NCBI GenBank assembly: GCA_030433275.1
Contig: JAUILK010000006.1
Location: 46,528 to 110,527 of the forward strand
From: Gammaproteobacteria bacterium
Lineage (GTDB): Bacteria > Pseudomonadota > Gammaproteobacteria > Nitrococcales > Nitrococcaceae
Direction of reading: 5' to 3'
Length of the DNA: 64,000 bases
Below are positions 1 through 8,137 of the stretch, one piece after another (positions within the stretch are counted from its first letter, which is position 1; each line of letters opens with the position of its first letter). The position numbers and the translations under genes are program-made. A model generated the notes under the pieces. The model ran no database searches. It saw nothing but the letters and a program-made list of their open reading frames with translations, and was not told where the DNA came from.

Positions 1-73
1 CGCGAACGGCCCCGCTGATGTGCCGGCGAATTGTCGCAGCGATGGACTTGCCGTCGATGATGCGCACGCTCAT
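1..73 (-). CDS. folD: FolD, methylenetetrahydrofolate dehydrogenase/cyclohydrolase (N-terminal fragment, runs off the window)
   Basis: Reading the minus strand from an ATG at 73 gives a protein beginning MSVRIIDGKSIA and continuing open to the window edge (24 codons visible). FolD proteins begin with the same pattern (E. coli starts with a near-identical KIIDGKTIA segment). FolD makes 10-formyl-THF from 5,10-methylene-THF in the cytosol. Its position, divergent from a tRNA cluster and tig-clpPX-lon, is a common gammaproteobacterial arrangement and supports the call. Only the first strand of the catalytic domain is visible, so the assignment rests on this short N-terminus plus context. Confidence 0.75.
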   Translation of the reverse strand, partial: MSVRIIDGKSIAATIRRHISGAVR

Positions 74-180
74 AACGATTAGGCTTCTATTTGCCAAAAT
101 TTACCAATTTCACGACAATAACAAAATGCGGATTCTCGCACGTGGTGCCAGATCTTCACAAGGCGATACGGTATGGCTGT

Positions 181-209
181 TTGACGGGAGGTCTAGGCGT
201 GCGTATTAT
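181..209 (+). promoter_or_regulatory. sigma70-type promoter of the tRNA cluster
   Basis: TTGACG (181-186) is followed by a 17-nt spacer and TATTAT (204-209), each one mismatch from the consensus hexamers. The expected start, near 216, lies about 55 nt before tRNA-Pro. No other element between folD and the tRNAs is as good. It probably drives tRNA-Pro-Arg-His-Lys as one precursor. Confidence 0.75.
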
Positions 210-271
210 GCAGACGTTCCGTGCCGGAGGGTTTAGGGGACGGGCGTGGCGCGCATCGGGCAAGAGTCCAG

Positions 272-348
272 CGGGGTGTAGCGCAGCCTGGTAGCGCGCC
301 TGCTTTGGGAGCAGGAAGTCGGGGGTTCGAATCCCTCCACCCCGACCA
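272..348 (+). tRNA. tRNA-Pro (TGG)
   Basis: A 77-nt cloverleaf with acceptor stem CGGGGTG/CACCCCG, a TTCGAAT T-loop, anticodon TGG in the loop CTTTGGG, discriminator A and an encoded CCA at 346-348. It is the first gene of the cluster, about 55 nt after the predicted start site. Confidence 0.95.
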
Positions 349-444
349 TTCGGGTCTCGCGCGGGTTTTGCCGATCGTGACAGATCTAGGGCAGCCGATG
401 TGACGGCGTTGTGGCCCGCGGCGGGCACTGAGACGGTTGGTTAT

Positions 445-521
445 GCGCCCGTGGCTCAATCGGATAGAGCATCGGCCTTCTAAGCCGACGGTTGCAGGTT
501 CGAATCCTGCCGGGCGCGCCA
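445..521 (+). tRNA. tRNA-Arg (TCT)
   Basis: A 77-nt cloverleaf with acceptor stem GCGCCCG/CGGGCGC, anticodon TCT within CTTCTAA, T-loop TTCGAAT and encoded CCA at 519-521. Second gene of the cluster. Confidence 0.95.
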
Positions 522-563
522 GTCCTCGGCGGATCTCAAGTATGACGAGCAACCCGCACAATG

Positions 564-639
564 GTGGGCGTAGCTCAGTTGGTAGAGCTCCGGATTGTGG
601 CTCCGGCGGTCGTGGGTTCAAATCCCATCGCTCACCCCA
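564..639 (+). tRNA. tRNA-His (GTG)
   Basis: Acceptor stem GTGGGCG/CGCTCAC, anticodon GTG within ATTGTGG, T-loop TTCAAAT, discriminator C73 and encoded CCA at 637-639. The base before the stem (563) is G, giving the G-1:C73 identity pair of tRNA-His. Confidence 0.95.
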
Positions 640-649
640 AAATTAAATT

Positions 650-725
650 GGGCCGCTAGCTCAACTGGTAGAGCAGCAGACTCTTAATCTGTCGGTTCGG
701 GGTTCGAGTCCCTGGCGGCCCACCA
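650..725 (+). tRNA. tRNA-Lys (CTT)
   Basis: A 76-nt cloverleaf with acceptor stem GGGCCGC/GCGGCCC, anticodon CTT in the loop CTCTTAA, T-loop TTCGAGT, discriminator A and encoded CCA at 723-725. It lies only 10 nt after tRNA-His, so the two are very likely co-transcribed. Confidence 0.95.
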
Positions 726-805
726 ATTTCGCCTTGTGCCATACTCGATTATTGTTCTCGTCTTGTGTGCAAATAACTCCCGCATCATTATAGGTTGCTC
801 GCAAC

Positions 806-845
806 GGCAAGCGCCTTTTGGCCGCTTGCCGACTGCTTGTATAAT
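806..845 (+). promoter_or_regulatory. Hairpin overlapping a candidate promoter before tRNA-Leu/tig
   Basis: A perfect 8-bp inverted repeat, GGCAAGCG (806-813) and CGCTTGCC (823-830), is followed by a consensus TATAAT (840-845). A possible -35, TTGGCC (818-823), lies in the loop, 16 nt upstream of the -10. There is no T-tract, so this is not a standard terminator. It could be a promoter with an operator, or a processing hairpin after tRNA-Lys. Confidence 0.45.
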
Positions 846-861
846 CCAGCTGCAAATCCAG

Positions 862-948
862 GCGAAAGTGGCGGAATCGGTAGACGCGCTGGGTTTAGGT
901 CCCAGTGGGGTGCTCCCCGTGAGAGTTCGAGTCTCTCCTTTCGCACCA
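862..948 (+). tRNA. tRNA-Leu (TAG)
   Basis: An 87-nt class II tRNA with acceptor stem GCGAAAG/CTTTCGC, anticodon TAG in TTTAGGT, a long variable arm, T-loop TTCGAGT and encoded CCA at 946-948. It ends 70 nt before tig and may share its transcript. Confidence 0.95.
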
Positions 949-1018
949 AACAATGAATCGGCGTCCACCTGCCGATTATGATCCGAGGCCGAAATAGCCG
1001 CGCAACGAGGTAGGCTCG

Positions 1019-2380
1019 ATGCAAGTATCCGTGGAAACAACCCAGGGCCTGGAGCGACGCTTGAGATTCCAGGTTTCTAACGAGCGTATTGATAATGAGG
1101 TCAAATCGCGTTTGGCCTCATTGAAAGGCAAAGTGCGACTGGATGGCTTTCGACCGGGTAAGGTTCCCTACAAGGTCGTGGAAAAGCGCTACGGTGCCGA
1201 GGTCCGCGATGAAGTGTTAACCGAGCTGCTCCGGGCAAGCTATGTAGAGGCCATGGAGCAGGAAGGGTTGCGCCCGGCAGGTGCACCAGATATTCAACCC
1301 TTACCCACAGCGGAAGGTGAGGATCTCGAATACACGGCGACCTTCGAGGTGTTGCCGGAGGTTGAGATCAAGGGCCTCAATGAATTGGAAGTGGATCGCC
1401 CGGTTGTGGAAATCGCGGACGCAGACCTTGACAAGGTGCTTGAACAGTTGCGCCGGCAAAAGGTCGATTATGTGGAGGTGGAGCGGCCGTCGACCGATGA
1501 TGATCGAATCATCATCGATTTTACCGGGCAGGTTGATGGCGCGGGATTCAAGGGCGACCGAGGCAAGGATGTAGGAGTGCGTATCGGCTCCGGACAGATG
1601 CCTGCGGAGTTTGAGCAGGCGCTGAAGGGTTTGCGCGCCGAGGATGTGAAGGATATCTCGTATCATTTTCCAGAAAATGTTCCAGATCAACAGCTTGCTG
1701 GTAAGGTGGCCGTTTTTCACGTTACCGTCAACCGGGTCGAGGAACCGCAGTTGCCGGCGCTCGACGATGAGTTTGCAAAGCGGCTGGGCATTGAAGAGGG
1801 CGGCCTCGAACAGGTTCGTGCTCAGATTCGTGAAAGCCTCGAGTTCGAACGTGACCGAGCGGTGCGTACACGGCTTAAGCAGCAGGTGTTGGACAAGCTG
1901 CTGGTCTGCAATGATGCGTTGGAATTGCCGCAGTCGTTAGTGAGCGCTGAGCTCAAGGTGCTGCGGGAGCGCGCGTTGCGGCGGATGCAGCAAGCCGGTT
2001 CTGACGAGCAGACGCCGGATATCCCCGACTCAGCGCTTGAGCAGGGCGCGCGGCGCCGTGTCACATTGTATTTACTGATCAATGAGATCGTTCGCAGTAA
2101 CGATCTTCGACTGGATGAAGGGCGTTTGCAGGAAGCTTTGAACGAGCTCGCCTCCAAACACGATCGGCCCCAGGAGCTCCTGCAATATTACATGGAGCAT
2201 CGGCAGATGATGGAAAGCTTGGAGCTGGCCGTTATCGAAGATCAAGCCGTGGACTGGATTCTTGAGCGAGTGACAGCGGTCGATCGGGTGATGAGTTTCG
2301 ACGAGTTGATGGGTATCAACAGCGGAACTGGAGACCAAGGCGGTGAGTCTGAAGGTGAAGGCAGCGAGGTGAACGCATGA
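1019..2380 (+). CDS. tig: Trigger factor, ribosome-bound chaperone and peptidyl-prolyl isomerase
   Basis: A 453-residue protein, close to the usual length (about 430-450). The N-terminal ribosome-binding domain carries the GFRPGKVP signature near residue 45. A central FKBP-type isomerase domain (roughly 150-245) is followed by a long helical substrate-binding C-terminus. Trigger factor docks at the ribosomal exit tunnel and shields nascent chains. The ATG at 1019 follows an AGG-type ribosome site. The stop overlaps the clpP start (ATGA), which implies translational coupling in the conserved tig-clpP-clpX-lon order. The acidic, Gly/Glu/Ser-rich last 15 residues are typical of the family's variable tail. 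Confidence 0.96.
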   Translation: MQVSVETTQGLERRLRFQVSNERIDNEVKSRLASLKGKVRLDGFRPGKVPYKVVEKRYGAEVRDEVLTELLRASYVEAMEQEGLRPAGAPDIQPLPTAEGEDLEYTATFEVLPEVEIKGLNELEVDRPVVEIADADLDKVLEQLRRQKVDYVEVERPSTDDDRIIIDFTGQVDGAGFKGDRGKDVGVRIGSGQMPAEFEQALKGLRAEDVKDISYHFPENVPDQQLAGKVAVFHVTVNRVEEPQLPALDDEFAKRLGIEEGGLEQVRAQIRESLEFERDRAVRTRLKQQVLDKLLVCNDALELPQSLVSAELKVLRERALRRMQQAGSDEQTPDIPDSALEQGARRRVTLYLLINEIVRSNDLRLDEGRLQEALNELASKHDRPQELLQYYMEHRQMMESLELAVIEDQAVDWILERVTAVDRVMSFDELMGINSGTGDQGGESEGEGSEVNA

Positions 2381-3021
2381 GCACATCAAGTGATCGGCGC
2401 TATCAGCCGGTGGCCACTGGCCTTGTGCCGATGGTGGTGGAGCAGACCGCTCGAGGCGAACGCGCCTATGACATTTACTCGCGGCTGCTCAAGGAGCGGG
2501 TTATCTTTCTGGTGGGCCCGGTGGAGGATCACCAGGCCAATTTGTTGATTGCACAGTTACTTTTTCTGGAATCGGAGAATCCCGACAAGGACATCCATCT
2601 TTACATAAACAGTCCCGGTGGAGTTGTAAGCGCGGGTTTGGCCATTTACGACACCATGCAATTCGTCAAGCCGGATGTTAGTACGGTGTGTCTCGGTCAG
2701 GCAGCGAGCATGGGCGCGCTCTTGCTCACGGGTGGTGCCGCCGGTAAACGTTATTGCTTGCCGAATTCCCGCATCATGATCCACCAGCCGCTCGGCGGTT
2801 TTCAGGGGCAGGCGACAGACGTCGAGATTCATGCGCGCGAGATATTGGCCATGCGCGAGCGCTTGAATCAAATTCTAGCTGAGCATACCGGGCAAGATAT
2901 CGAGACGATCCAGCAGGACACCGAGCGCGATAATTTCATGGGCCCGGAGGCGGCGCAATCCTACGGGATAGTAGATGGTGTATTGCGCGATCGGGGGAAA
3001 CTTGCGGCGCCCGAGTCATAA
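2377..3021 (+). CDS. clpP: ClpP, serine protease subunit of ClpXP/ClpAP
   Basis: A 214-residue ClpP with the complete catalytic triad in the expected spacing: Ser111 in GQAASMG, His136 in MIHQP and Asp185 in ERDNF. Two heptamers form the degradation barrel that receives substrates unfolded by ClpX or ClpA. The first 15 or so residues are a likely autoprocessed propeptide. The start ATG overlaps the tig stop codon. ClpX follows after a 228-nt gap that carries a possible heat-shock promoter, so clpX may be expressed both with clpP and separately. Confidence 0.97.
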   Translation: MSTSSDRRYQPVATGLVPMVVEQTARGERAYDIYSRLLKERVIFLVGPVEDHQANLLIAQLLFLESENPDKDIHLYINSPGGVVSAGLAIYDTMQFVKPDVSTVCLGQAASMGALLLTGGAAGKRYCLPNSRIMIHQPLGGFQGQATDVEIHAREILAMRERLNQILAEHTGQDIETIQQDTERDNFMGPEAAQSYGIVDGVLRDRGKLAAPES

Positions 3022-3070
3022 CGGCCCGAGGGTTGGCGTCACCTGTGTGCAATATAATGATAATTTGGTG

Positions 3071-3099
3071 CTTGAACTAATGGCCTGCTCGGCTCATTC
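3071..3099 (+). promoter_or_regulatory. Possible sigma32 (heat-shock) promoter of clpX
   Basis: CTTGAAC (3071-3077), a 15-nt spacer and CTCATTC (3093-3099) resemble the sigma32 consensus CTTGAA-N(13-16)-CCCATNT. It lies about 150 nt before clpX in an otherwise empty gap. A TATAAT-like -10 (3053-3058) sits just upstream but lacks a well-spaced -35. Placement before a heat-shock gene fits, but the match is by eye. Confidence 0.4.
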
Positions 3100-3249
3100 T
3101 TGGAGATAGGTGAATCGCGGAGTGTTGCTCGACCCACAGTGGGTGGAGGCAGTTGAGTTCTTAGAGGGCGGTAATGGCGCTCTTGCATGAGTCGCTTAAA
3201 GAAGGCATGGTTTGAAGGGAGTCCTTCTGCCACGTTCGAGGTTGATATA

Positions 3250-4527
3250 ATGACTGACAGAGAGAACGGCAGAGGCGATGGGAGCGGCAAGCTGCTCTAC
3301 TGTTCCTTTTGCGGTAAGAGTCAGCATGAGGTGCGCAAGCTTATTGCGGGCCCGTCCGTTTTCGTCTGCGACGAATGTGTCGAGCTCTGTAACGACATCA
3401 TTCGTGAAGAGATGGAGGAGAAGGCGGCGGGGACGGGTAGCAAGCTGCCCAAGCCGCATGAAATTAAGACCGTACTGGATGACTACGTCATCGGCCAGGA
3501 GCAGGCGAAGAAAGTTCTGTCGGTGGCGGTGTACAATCATTACAAGCGCATGGAGGCCAGTCACTCGAAGAGCGAGGTCGAGCTCTCCAAGAGCAATATC
3601 TTGTTGATTGGCCCTACGGGTTCGGGAAAGACTTTGCTGGCGGAAACGCTGGCGCGTTTGCTTGATGTTCCATTTACTATCGCCGATGCGACCACCTTAA
3701 CAGAGGCGGGATATGTCGGCGAGGACGTAGAGAACATCATCCAGAAGCTGTTGCAGAAATGCGATTACGATGTCGAGAAGGCTCAGCAGGGAATTGTCTA
3801 CATCGATGAGATCGATAAGATTTCGCGCAAGGCAGATAACCCGTCCATTACTCGCGATGTCTCGGGTGAAGGTGTTCAACAGGCCTTGTTGAAGCTGATT
3901 GAGGGGACAATCGCCTCGGTTCCACCGCAGGGTGGCCGTAAGCACCCGCAGCAAGAGTTCCTTCAGGTAAATACGGGGAACATCTTGTTCATTTGTGGCG
4001 GCGCTTTCGCTGGATTGGAGAAGATCATCCAACAGCGTTCCGAGCGTGGCGGAATCGGCTTTTCAGCCGAAATCAAAGGGCGTGAACAACGCAAGAGTAT
4101 CGGGGATTCACTGCGGGATGTGGAACCGGAAGATCTGATCCGCTATGGATTGATTCCTGAATTTGTCGGTCGCATGCCGGTAGTGGCGACTTTGACCGAG
4201 CTCGATGAGGAGGCCTTGATGCGCATTCTCATAGAGCCCAAGAACGCCCTGGTTAAGCAGTATCAGAAACTCTTCACGATGGAAGGTGCGGCGCTTGAGT
4301 TTCGCGAGGACGCTTTGCGCGGAGTAGCCCGCAACGCGATGGAGCGCAAGACGGGCGCCCGTGGTTTACGTACGCTGATCGAGCGGGTATTGCTGGATAC
4401 TATGTACGAGCTACCTTCGATGGAGCACGTCAGCAAGGTGGTCGTTGATGAGTCAGTTATAAGCGGTGAGTCCAAGCCCTTCATTATTTATGCAGGCGCG
4501 GATCAGCCGGTGGCGGCATCCGACTGA
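3250..4527 (+). CDS. clpX: ClpX, AAA+ unfoldase subunit of ClpXP
   Basis: A 425-residue AAA+ protein. The N-terminal zinc-binding domain has Cys18, Cys21, Cys40 and Cys43; the Walker A GPTGSGKT is at 121-128, and a Walker B (YIDEIDK) follows. ClpX recognises degrons, unfolds proteins with ATP and feeds them to ClpP. I chose the ATG at 3250: it follows GAGG with an 8-nt spacer, and the protein then begins MTDRE before [11 protein letters not shown] as in E. coli ClpX. The in-frame ATG at 3187 would add 21 residues of non-family sequence. Confidence 0.96.
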   Translation: MTDRENGRGDGSGKLLYCSFCGKSQHEVRKLIAGPSVFVCDECVELCNDIIREEMEEKAAGTGSKLPKPHEIKTVLDDYVIGQEQAKKVLSVAVYNHYKRMEASHSKSEVELSKSNILLIGPTGSGKTLLAETLARLLDVPFTIADATTLTEAGYVGEDVENIIQKLLQKCDYDVEKAQQGIVYIDEIDKISRKADNPSITRDVSGEGVQQALLKLIEGTIASVPPQGGRKHPQQEFLQVNTGNILFICGGAFAGLEKIIQQRSERGGIGFSAEIKGREQRKSIGDSLRDVEPEDLIRYGLIPEFVGRMPVVATLTELDEEALMRILIEPKNALVKQYQKLFTMEGAALEFREDALRGVARNAMERKTGARGLRTLIERVLLDTMYELPSMEHVSKVVVDESVISGESKPFIIYAGADQPVAASD

Positions 4528-4578
4528 CTCAACCCGAGTCAGACCAAATCGGACCCGCTCGCTGCTCCGTGGGCAAAT

Positions 4579-4609
4579 CGCCGGCCGTTTTGCGCGACCG
4601 GCGTTTTTT
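4579..4609 (+). terminator. Rho-independent terminator after clpX
   Basis: CGCCGG (4579-4584) pairs with CCGGCG (4598-4603), followed directly by six T. It separates clpX from lon and supports a separate lon transcript. Confidence 0.8.
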
Positions 4610-4613
4610 CTGT

Positions 4614-4644
4614 GTTGAAAACGGACCAGGATGGCCGCATGTTA
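4614..4644 (+). promoter_or_regulatory. Possible sigma32 promoter of lon
   Basis: GTTGAAA (4614-4620) and, after about 15 nt, CGCATGTTA (4636-4644) resemble the heat-shock -35/-10 pair. It sits just past the clpX terminator and about 75 nt before the lon start. lon is heat-shock controlled in E. coli. The resemblance is partial and judged by eye. Confidence 0.4.
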
Positions 4645-4717
4645 GAACGTGATTCCTATACGGGCCGCCATAGTGGTGGTCGTGCCATCTAAGTCGAGTT
4701 CGATGAGGATTTCCGGT

Positions 4718-7147
4718 ATGGCGAGTGACACCGTGACCGAAGATATCGATACTGCACCGGTGCTGCCCTTGCGCGACGTTGTCGTTTACCCGCATATGGT
4801 AATTCCGCTGTTCGTGGGCCGAGAGAAATCGATCCGTGCGCTGGAAGCCGCGATGGAAGTGGATAAGCGGATCTTCCTGGCCGCACAGAAAAGCGCTGAG
4901 ATCGATGATCCAGGACGCAACGACATCTATCGGGTCGGCACTGTGGCCAATATCTTGCAGATGCTCAAGTTGCCCGATGGCACGGTAAAAGTGTTGGTTG
5001 AGGGCGCGGAGCGAGCCCGTATCGTGCATCTTGATGCGACGGGCTCTTATTTTTCGGCTCGTGTCGAGGGGCTTGAAGAAAACGGTTATCGCGGTAATCG
5101 CGAGGTCGGAATCATTATGCGCTCGCTGCTCGCCTTGTTTGAGCAGTATGTCAAATTGAATAAGAAAATTCCGCCTGAAATCCTCTCTTCACTATCCGGC
5201 ATCGATGATCCGGGTCGTTTGGCCGACACGATTGCTGCGCATATGTCGCTCAGGATCGAGGAGAAGCAAAAGATCCTTGAGATAGAGAATGTGCAGAAAC
5301 GCTTGGAGCATATGATGGCCCTGATAGAAGGGGAGCTCGATGTCCTCCAAGTGGAAAAGCGTATCCGTGGGCGCGTCAAGCAGCAGATGGAGAAATCCCA
5401 GCGCGAGTACTACCTCAACGAACAGATGAAGGCGATCCAAAAGGAGCTTGGTGAGCTGGAGGATGCTCCGAACGAACTTGAGGAGCTCGAGAAGAAAATC
5501 AAGTCTTCGGGTATGCCCAAAGAAGCTCGCGAAAAGGCGGAGCAGGAGCTCAATAAGCTGCGATTGATGTCGCCAATGTCAGCTGAAGCCACTGTGGTTC
5601 GTAATTATTTGGATTGGATCATCAGCGTGCCGTGGAAGAAACGCACGCGAGTGAGCCACGATTTGCGCCATGCCAAGAAGATTCTGGATGCCGATCATTA
5701 TGGCTTGGAACGCGTCAAAGAGCGAATCGTCGAGTATCTGGCGGTGCAACAGCGTGTACGCAAGCTCAGAGGTCCTATTTTGTGCCTGGTTGGCCCGCCC
5801 GGTGTGGGTAAGACTTCCCTGGGGCAGTCCATTGCCCGCACAGTCAATCGCAAATTCGTGCGCATGTCATTGGGTGGTGTAAGGGATGAGGCAGAGATAC
5901 GAGGCCATCGTCGGACTTACATTGGATCGTTGCCTGGTAAGATCTTGCAAAAACTTGCCAAGGTGGGGACGCGAAATCCACTATTTTTATTTGATGAAGT
6001 GGATAAGATGGCGATGGATTTCCGGGGCGATCCGGCCTCAGCGTTACTTGAAGTGCTCGACCCCGAGCAGAATTCGACATTCAACGACCACTATCTGGAA
6101 GTCGATTTCGATCTCTCCGATGTTATGTTCGTGTGTACCGCCAACACACTGAGTATTCCTGCTCCGTTGCTGGATCGTATGGAGGTGATCCGTTTACCGG
6201 GCTATACGGAAGAGGAAAAAGTTAATATCGCCCTGCGTTACTTGGTTCCGAAACAGCGCAATGCCAACGGTATCAGAAAGGGTGAAATGGATATCAGCGA
6301 GAACGCAATCCGTGGCATTGTCCGCTATTACACGCGTGAGGCGGGCGTGCGTAACCTTGAAAGGGAAATCGCCAAAATTTGCCGAAAAGTGGTCAAAAGT
6401 GTATTGCTCAAGCCACGTGACAAAAAGGTTCTGATTACCCAGCAGAATTTGGATAAATACCTTGGCGTGCAGCGTTATCGCTATGGTGTTGTGGAGGAAA
6501 GCGATCAGGTTGGGCGTGTCACGGGGCTCGCCTGGACTGAGGTTGGCGGTGAATTGCTCACCATCGAGACCGCTGTCGTGCCGGGAAAAGGCCGGTTGAC
6601 TAATACGGGTCAGTTGGGCGAGGTGATGCGTGAGTCCATTCAGGCAGCTATGACGGTAGTGCGCAGCCGAACTCGAGCGCTTGGGATCGATCCGGAGTTT
6701 CATCAGAAGCTGGATGTCCATATTCATGTTCCGGAAGGGGCCATTCCGAAAGACGGCCCGAGTGCGGGTATAGGAATGTGCTTGGCCTTGGTGTCGGCGC
6801 TAACAGGGATACCGGTTCGTGCGGATGTGGCTATGACCGGCGAGATTACTTTGCGCGGCGAAGTCCTGCCTATCGGAGGACTCAAGGAAAAGCTTTTGGC
6901 CGCGTTACGTGGTGGAATCAAAACCGTATTGATCCCGGAAGAAAATCGAAAGGATCTGGCCGATATCACCAAGGATGTAAAGAGTCGGCTTGATATCCGT
7001 CCGGTGCGTTGGATTGACGAGGTTCTAGAGGTCGCTTTGACCCAGCAGCCAACCCCGCTGCCCGAAAACGAAGTTCAAGAGCCTGTTAAAGATGAACGTC
7101 GTTCTAGCAAGGGGCGCAAAAAAAGAGATGTGGTCCGGCCCCACTAA
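4718..7147 (+). CDS. lon: Lon, ATP-dependent AAA+ serine protease
   Basis: A full-length LonA of 809 residues. The N-terminal substrate domain begins [10 protein letters not shown]; a coiled-coil region follows; the AAA+ module has Walker A GPPGVGKT at about 359-366; the protease domain has the Ser682/Lys725 dyad (DGPSAG and GGLKEK). It degrades misfolded and regulatory proteins in the cytosol. ATG 4718 is favoured because GAGGA lies 8 nt upstream and the protein then starts as in other Lon proteins; ATGs at 4649 and 4703 lack this. The C-terminal 25 residues are a basic, low-complexity tail. Confidence 0.96.
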   Translation: MASDTVTEDIDTAPVLPLRDVVVYPHMVIPLFVGREKSIRALEAAMEVDKRIFLAAQKSAEIDDPGRNDIYRVGTVANILQMLKLPDGTVKVLVEGAERARIVHLDATGSYFSARVEGLEENGYRGNREVGIIMRSLLALFEQYVKLNKKIPPEILSSLSGIDDPGRLADTIAAHMSLRIEEKQKILEIENVQKRLEHMMALIEGELDVLQVEKRIRGRVKQQMEKSQREYYLNEQMKAIQKELGELEDAPNELEELEKKIKSSGMPKEAREKAEQELNKLRLMSPMSAEATVVRNYLDWIISVPWKKRTRVSHDLRHAKKILDADHYGLERVKERIVEYLAVQQRVRKLRGPILCLVGPPGVGKTSLGQSIARTVNRKFVRMSLGGVRDEAEIRGHRRTYIGSLPGKILQKLAKVGTRNPLFLFDEVDKMAMDFRGDPASALLEVLDPEQNSTFNDHYLEVDFDLSDVMFVCTANTLSIPAPLLDRMEVIRLPGYTEEEKVNIALRYLVPKQRNANGIRKGEMDISENAIRGIVRYYTREAGVRNLEREIAKICRKVVKSVLLKPRDKKVLITQQNLDKYLGVQRYRYGVVEESDQVGRVTGLAWTEVGGELLTIETAVVPGKGRLTNTGQLGEVMRESIQAAMTVVRSRTRALGIDPEFHQKLDVHIHVPEGAIPKDGPSAGIGMCLALVSALTGIPVRADVAMTGEITLRGEVLPIGGLKEKLLAALRGGIKTVLIPEENRKDLADITKDVKSRLDIRPVRWIDEVLEVALTQQPTPLPENEVQEPVKDERRSSKGRKKRDVVRPH

Positions 7148-7492
7148 AGAACTGGGTCCGTGTTGACGTCTTTCCAGGGCGTCTGCATATATAAAAATAT
7201 GCGTGGCTGGCCGGTTTCGGTGCGGTGTGCGTATAATAAAATATCCGTTGTTTGCGAGTTTTATCCACACGCAGATTATCGGGTGCTAAGAGGCGCAATA
7301 GGATGAGGGGCAGCGCTCCTGTCGCTCCGAATGTCAAGATTGTTCTCAACAAATGAGGACGCTAGCATACCGCTATAATGTTCGTGGTATTGCTTCAGGG
7401 CTTGTAGAGAGAGCTGGGGTTTTTGCTTTTGGCTAGGCGGGTTGCGTCCAAGGAATTTGCTAATGCTCAGAGAACAACAGGGGAATACTTGA
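7148..7492 (+). promoter_or_regulatory. lon-hupB intergenic region with promoter-like elements
   Basis: A 345-bp non-coding, AT-rich gap. TTGACG at 7163-7168 is followed at 17-19 nt by CATATA/TATATA (7186-7193), the best promoter candidate. TATAAT also occurs at 7232-7237 and 7374-7379 without good -35 boxes. Several start sites for hupB are plausible, as in E. coli. I see no gene or strong hairpin. Confidence 0.4.
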
Positions 7493-7765
7493 ATGAACAA
7501 GTCGGAACTGATCGAAGTCGTTGCCCAATCTGCCGACCTTTCTAAGGCAGCCGCAAGCCGTGCTGTCGACGCGTTCGTTGCTTCCGTGACGGATGCTCTA
7601 AAGGAAGGCGATCAGGTAACCTTGGTCGGGTTTGGAACATTTGCTGTTCGCGAGCGTGCCGCGCGTACTGGCCGCAACCCCAGGACGGGTGAAAGCATTA
7701 CTATCCCGGCATCCAAAACGCCCGGGTTCAAGGCTGGTAAGGCTTTGAAGGATGCGGTAAATTAG
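7493..7765 (+). CDS. hupB: HU-type histone-like DNA-binding protein
   Basis: A 90-residue bacterial histone of standard length, beginning [11 protein letters not shown], with the HU/IHF signature GFGTF and the flexible DNA-binding arm [12 protein letters not shown] (about residues 55-66). HU dimers bend and compact DNA. Its position after lon and before ppiD is the classical hupB locus. tRNA-Val begins only 12 nt after the stop, so tRNA-Val and tRNA-Asp may be read on the hupB transcript. Confidence 0.96.
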   Translation: MNKSELIEVVAQSADLSKAAASRAVDAFVASVTDALKEGDQVTLVGFGTFAVRERAARTGRNPRTGESITIPASKTPGFKAGKALKDAVN

Positions 7766-7777
7766 CCGACTACGTTC

Positions 7778-7850
7778 GGGTGGTTAGCTCAGCTGGGAGA
7801 GCGTCGCCCTTACAAGGCGGATGTCGGGGGTTCGAGCCCCTCACCACCCA
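7778..7850 (+). tRNA. tRNA-Val (TAC), 3' CCA not encoded
   Basis: A cloverleaf with acceptor stem GGGTGGT/ACCACCC, anticodon TAC in CTTACAA, T-loop TTCGAGC and discriminator A at 7850. The next bases are TTA, not CCA, so maturation would need the CCA-adding enzyme. The other six tRNAs in this window encode CCA. Confidence 0.93.
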
Positions 7851-7862
7851 TTAAGAAAATTT

Positions 7863-7939
7863 GGAGCGGTAGTTCAGCTGGTTAGAATGCCGGCCTGTCA
7901 CGCCGGAGGTCGCGGGTTCAAGTCCCGTCCGCTCCGCCA
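7863..7939 (+). tRNA. tRNA-Asp (GTC)
   Basis: A 77-nt cloverleaf with acceptor stem GGAGCGG/CCGCTCC, anticodon GTC in CTGTCAC, T-loop TTCAAGT, discriminator G and encoded CCA at 7937-7939. It lies 12 nt after tRNA-Val. Confidence 0.95.
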
Positions 7940-7984
7940 CTTTGTTTTGGAAATCATTGTAGCGCGTCGATGCACTACCTTAGA

Positions 7985-8009
7985 AAGGCGCCTTGCGAGG
8001 CGCCTTTTT
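7985..8009 (+). terminator. Rho-independent terminator of the hupB-tRNA unit
   Basis: AAGGCGCC (7985-7992) and GGCGCC (7999-8004) form a GC-rich stem with a 6-nt loop and a run of five T. It closes the hupB/tRNA-Val/tRNA-Asp transcript. Confidence 0.88.
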
Positions 8010-8137
8010 ACTTATATTCGTCCAAGCCGGGTTGGCTAAGTGTGGCTTCAGCGCCTGTTTCATAGAACCTGCCCGGAGCGGTTGTGTTGGTTGTCGGGTC
8101 TTTTAAAAGGCGCGAGTACTGAACGGGTAGTTCTACC

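Noticed and set aside
193..621. 142-codon minus-strand frame across the tRNA cluster
   Set aside because: It is translated antisense tRNA sequence (repeated GFEPATF/RDSNPR-like peptides), a known artefact.
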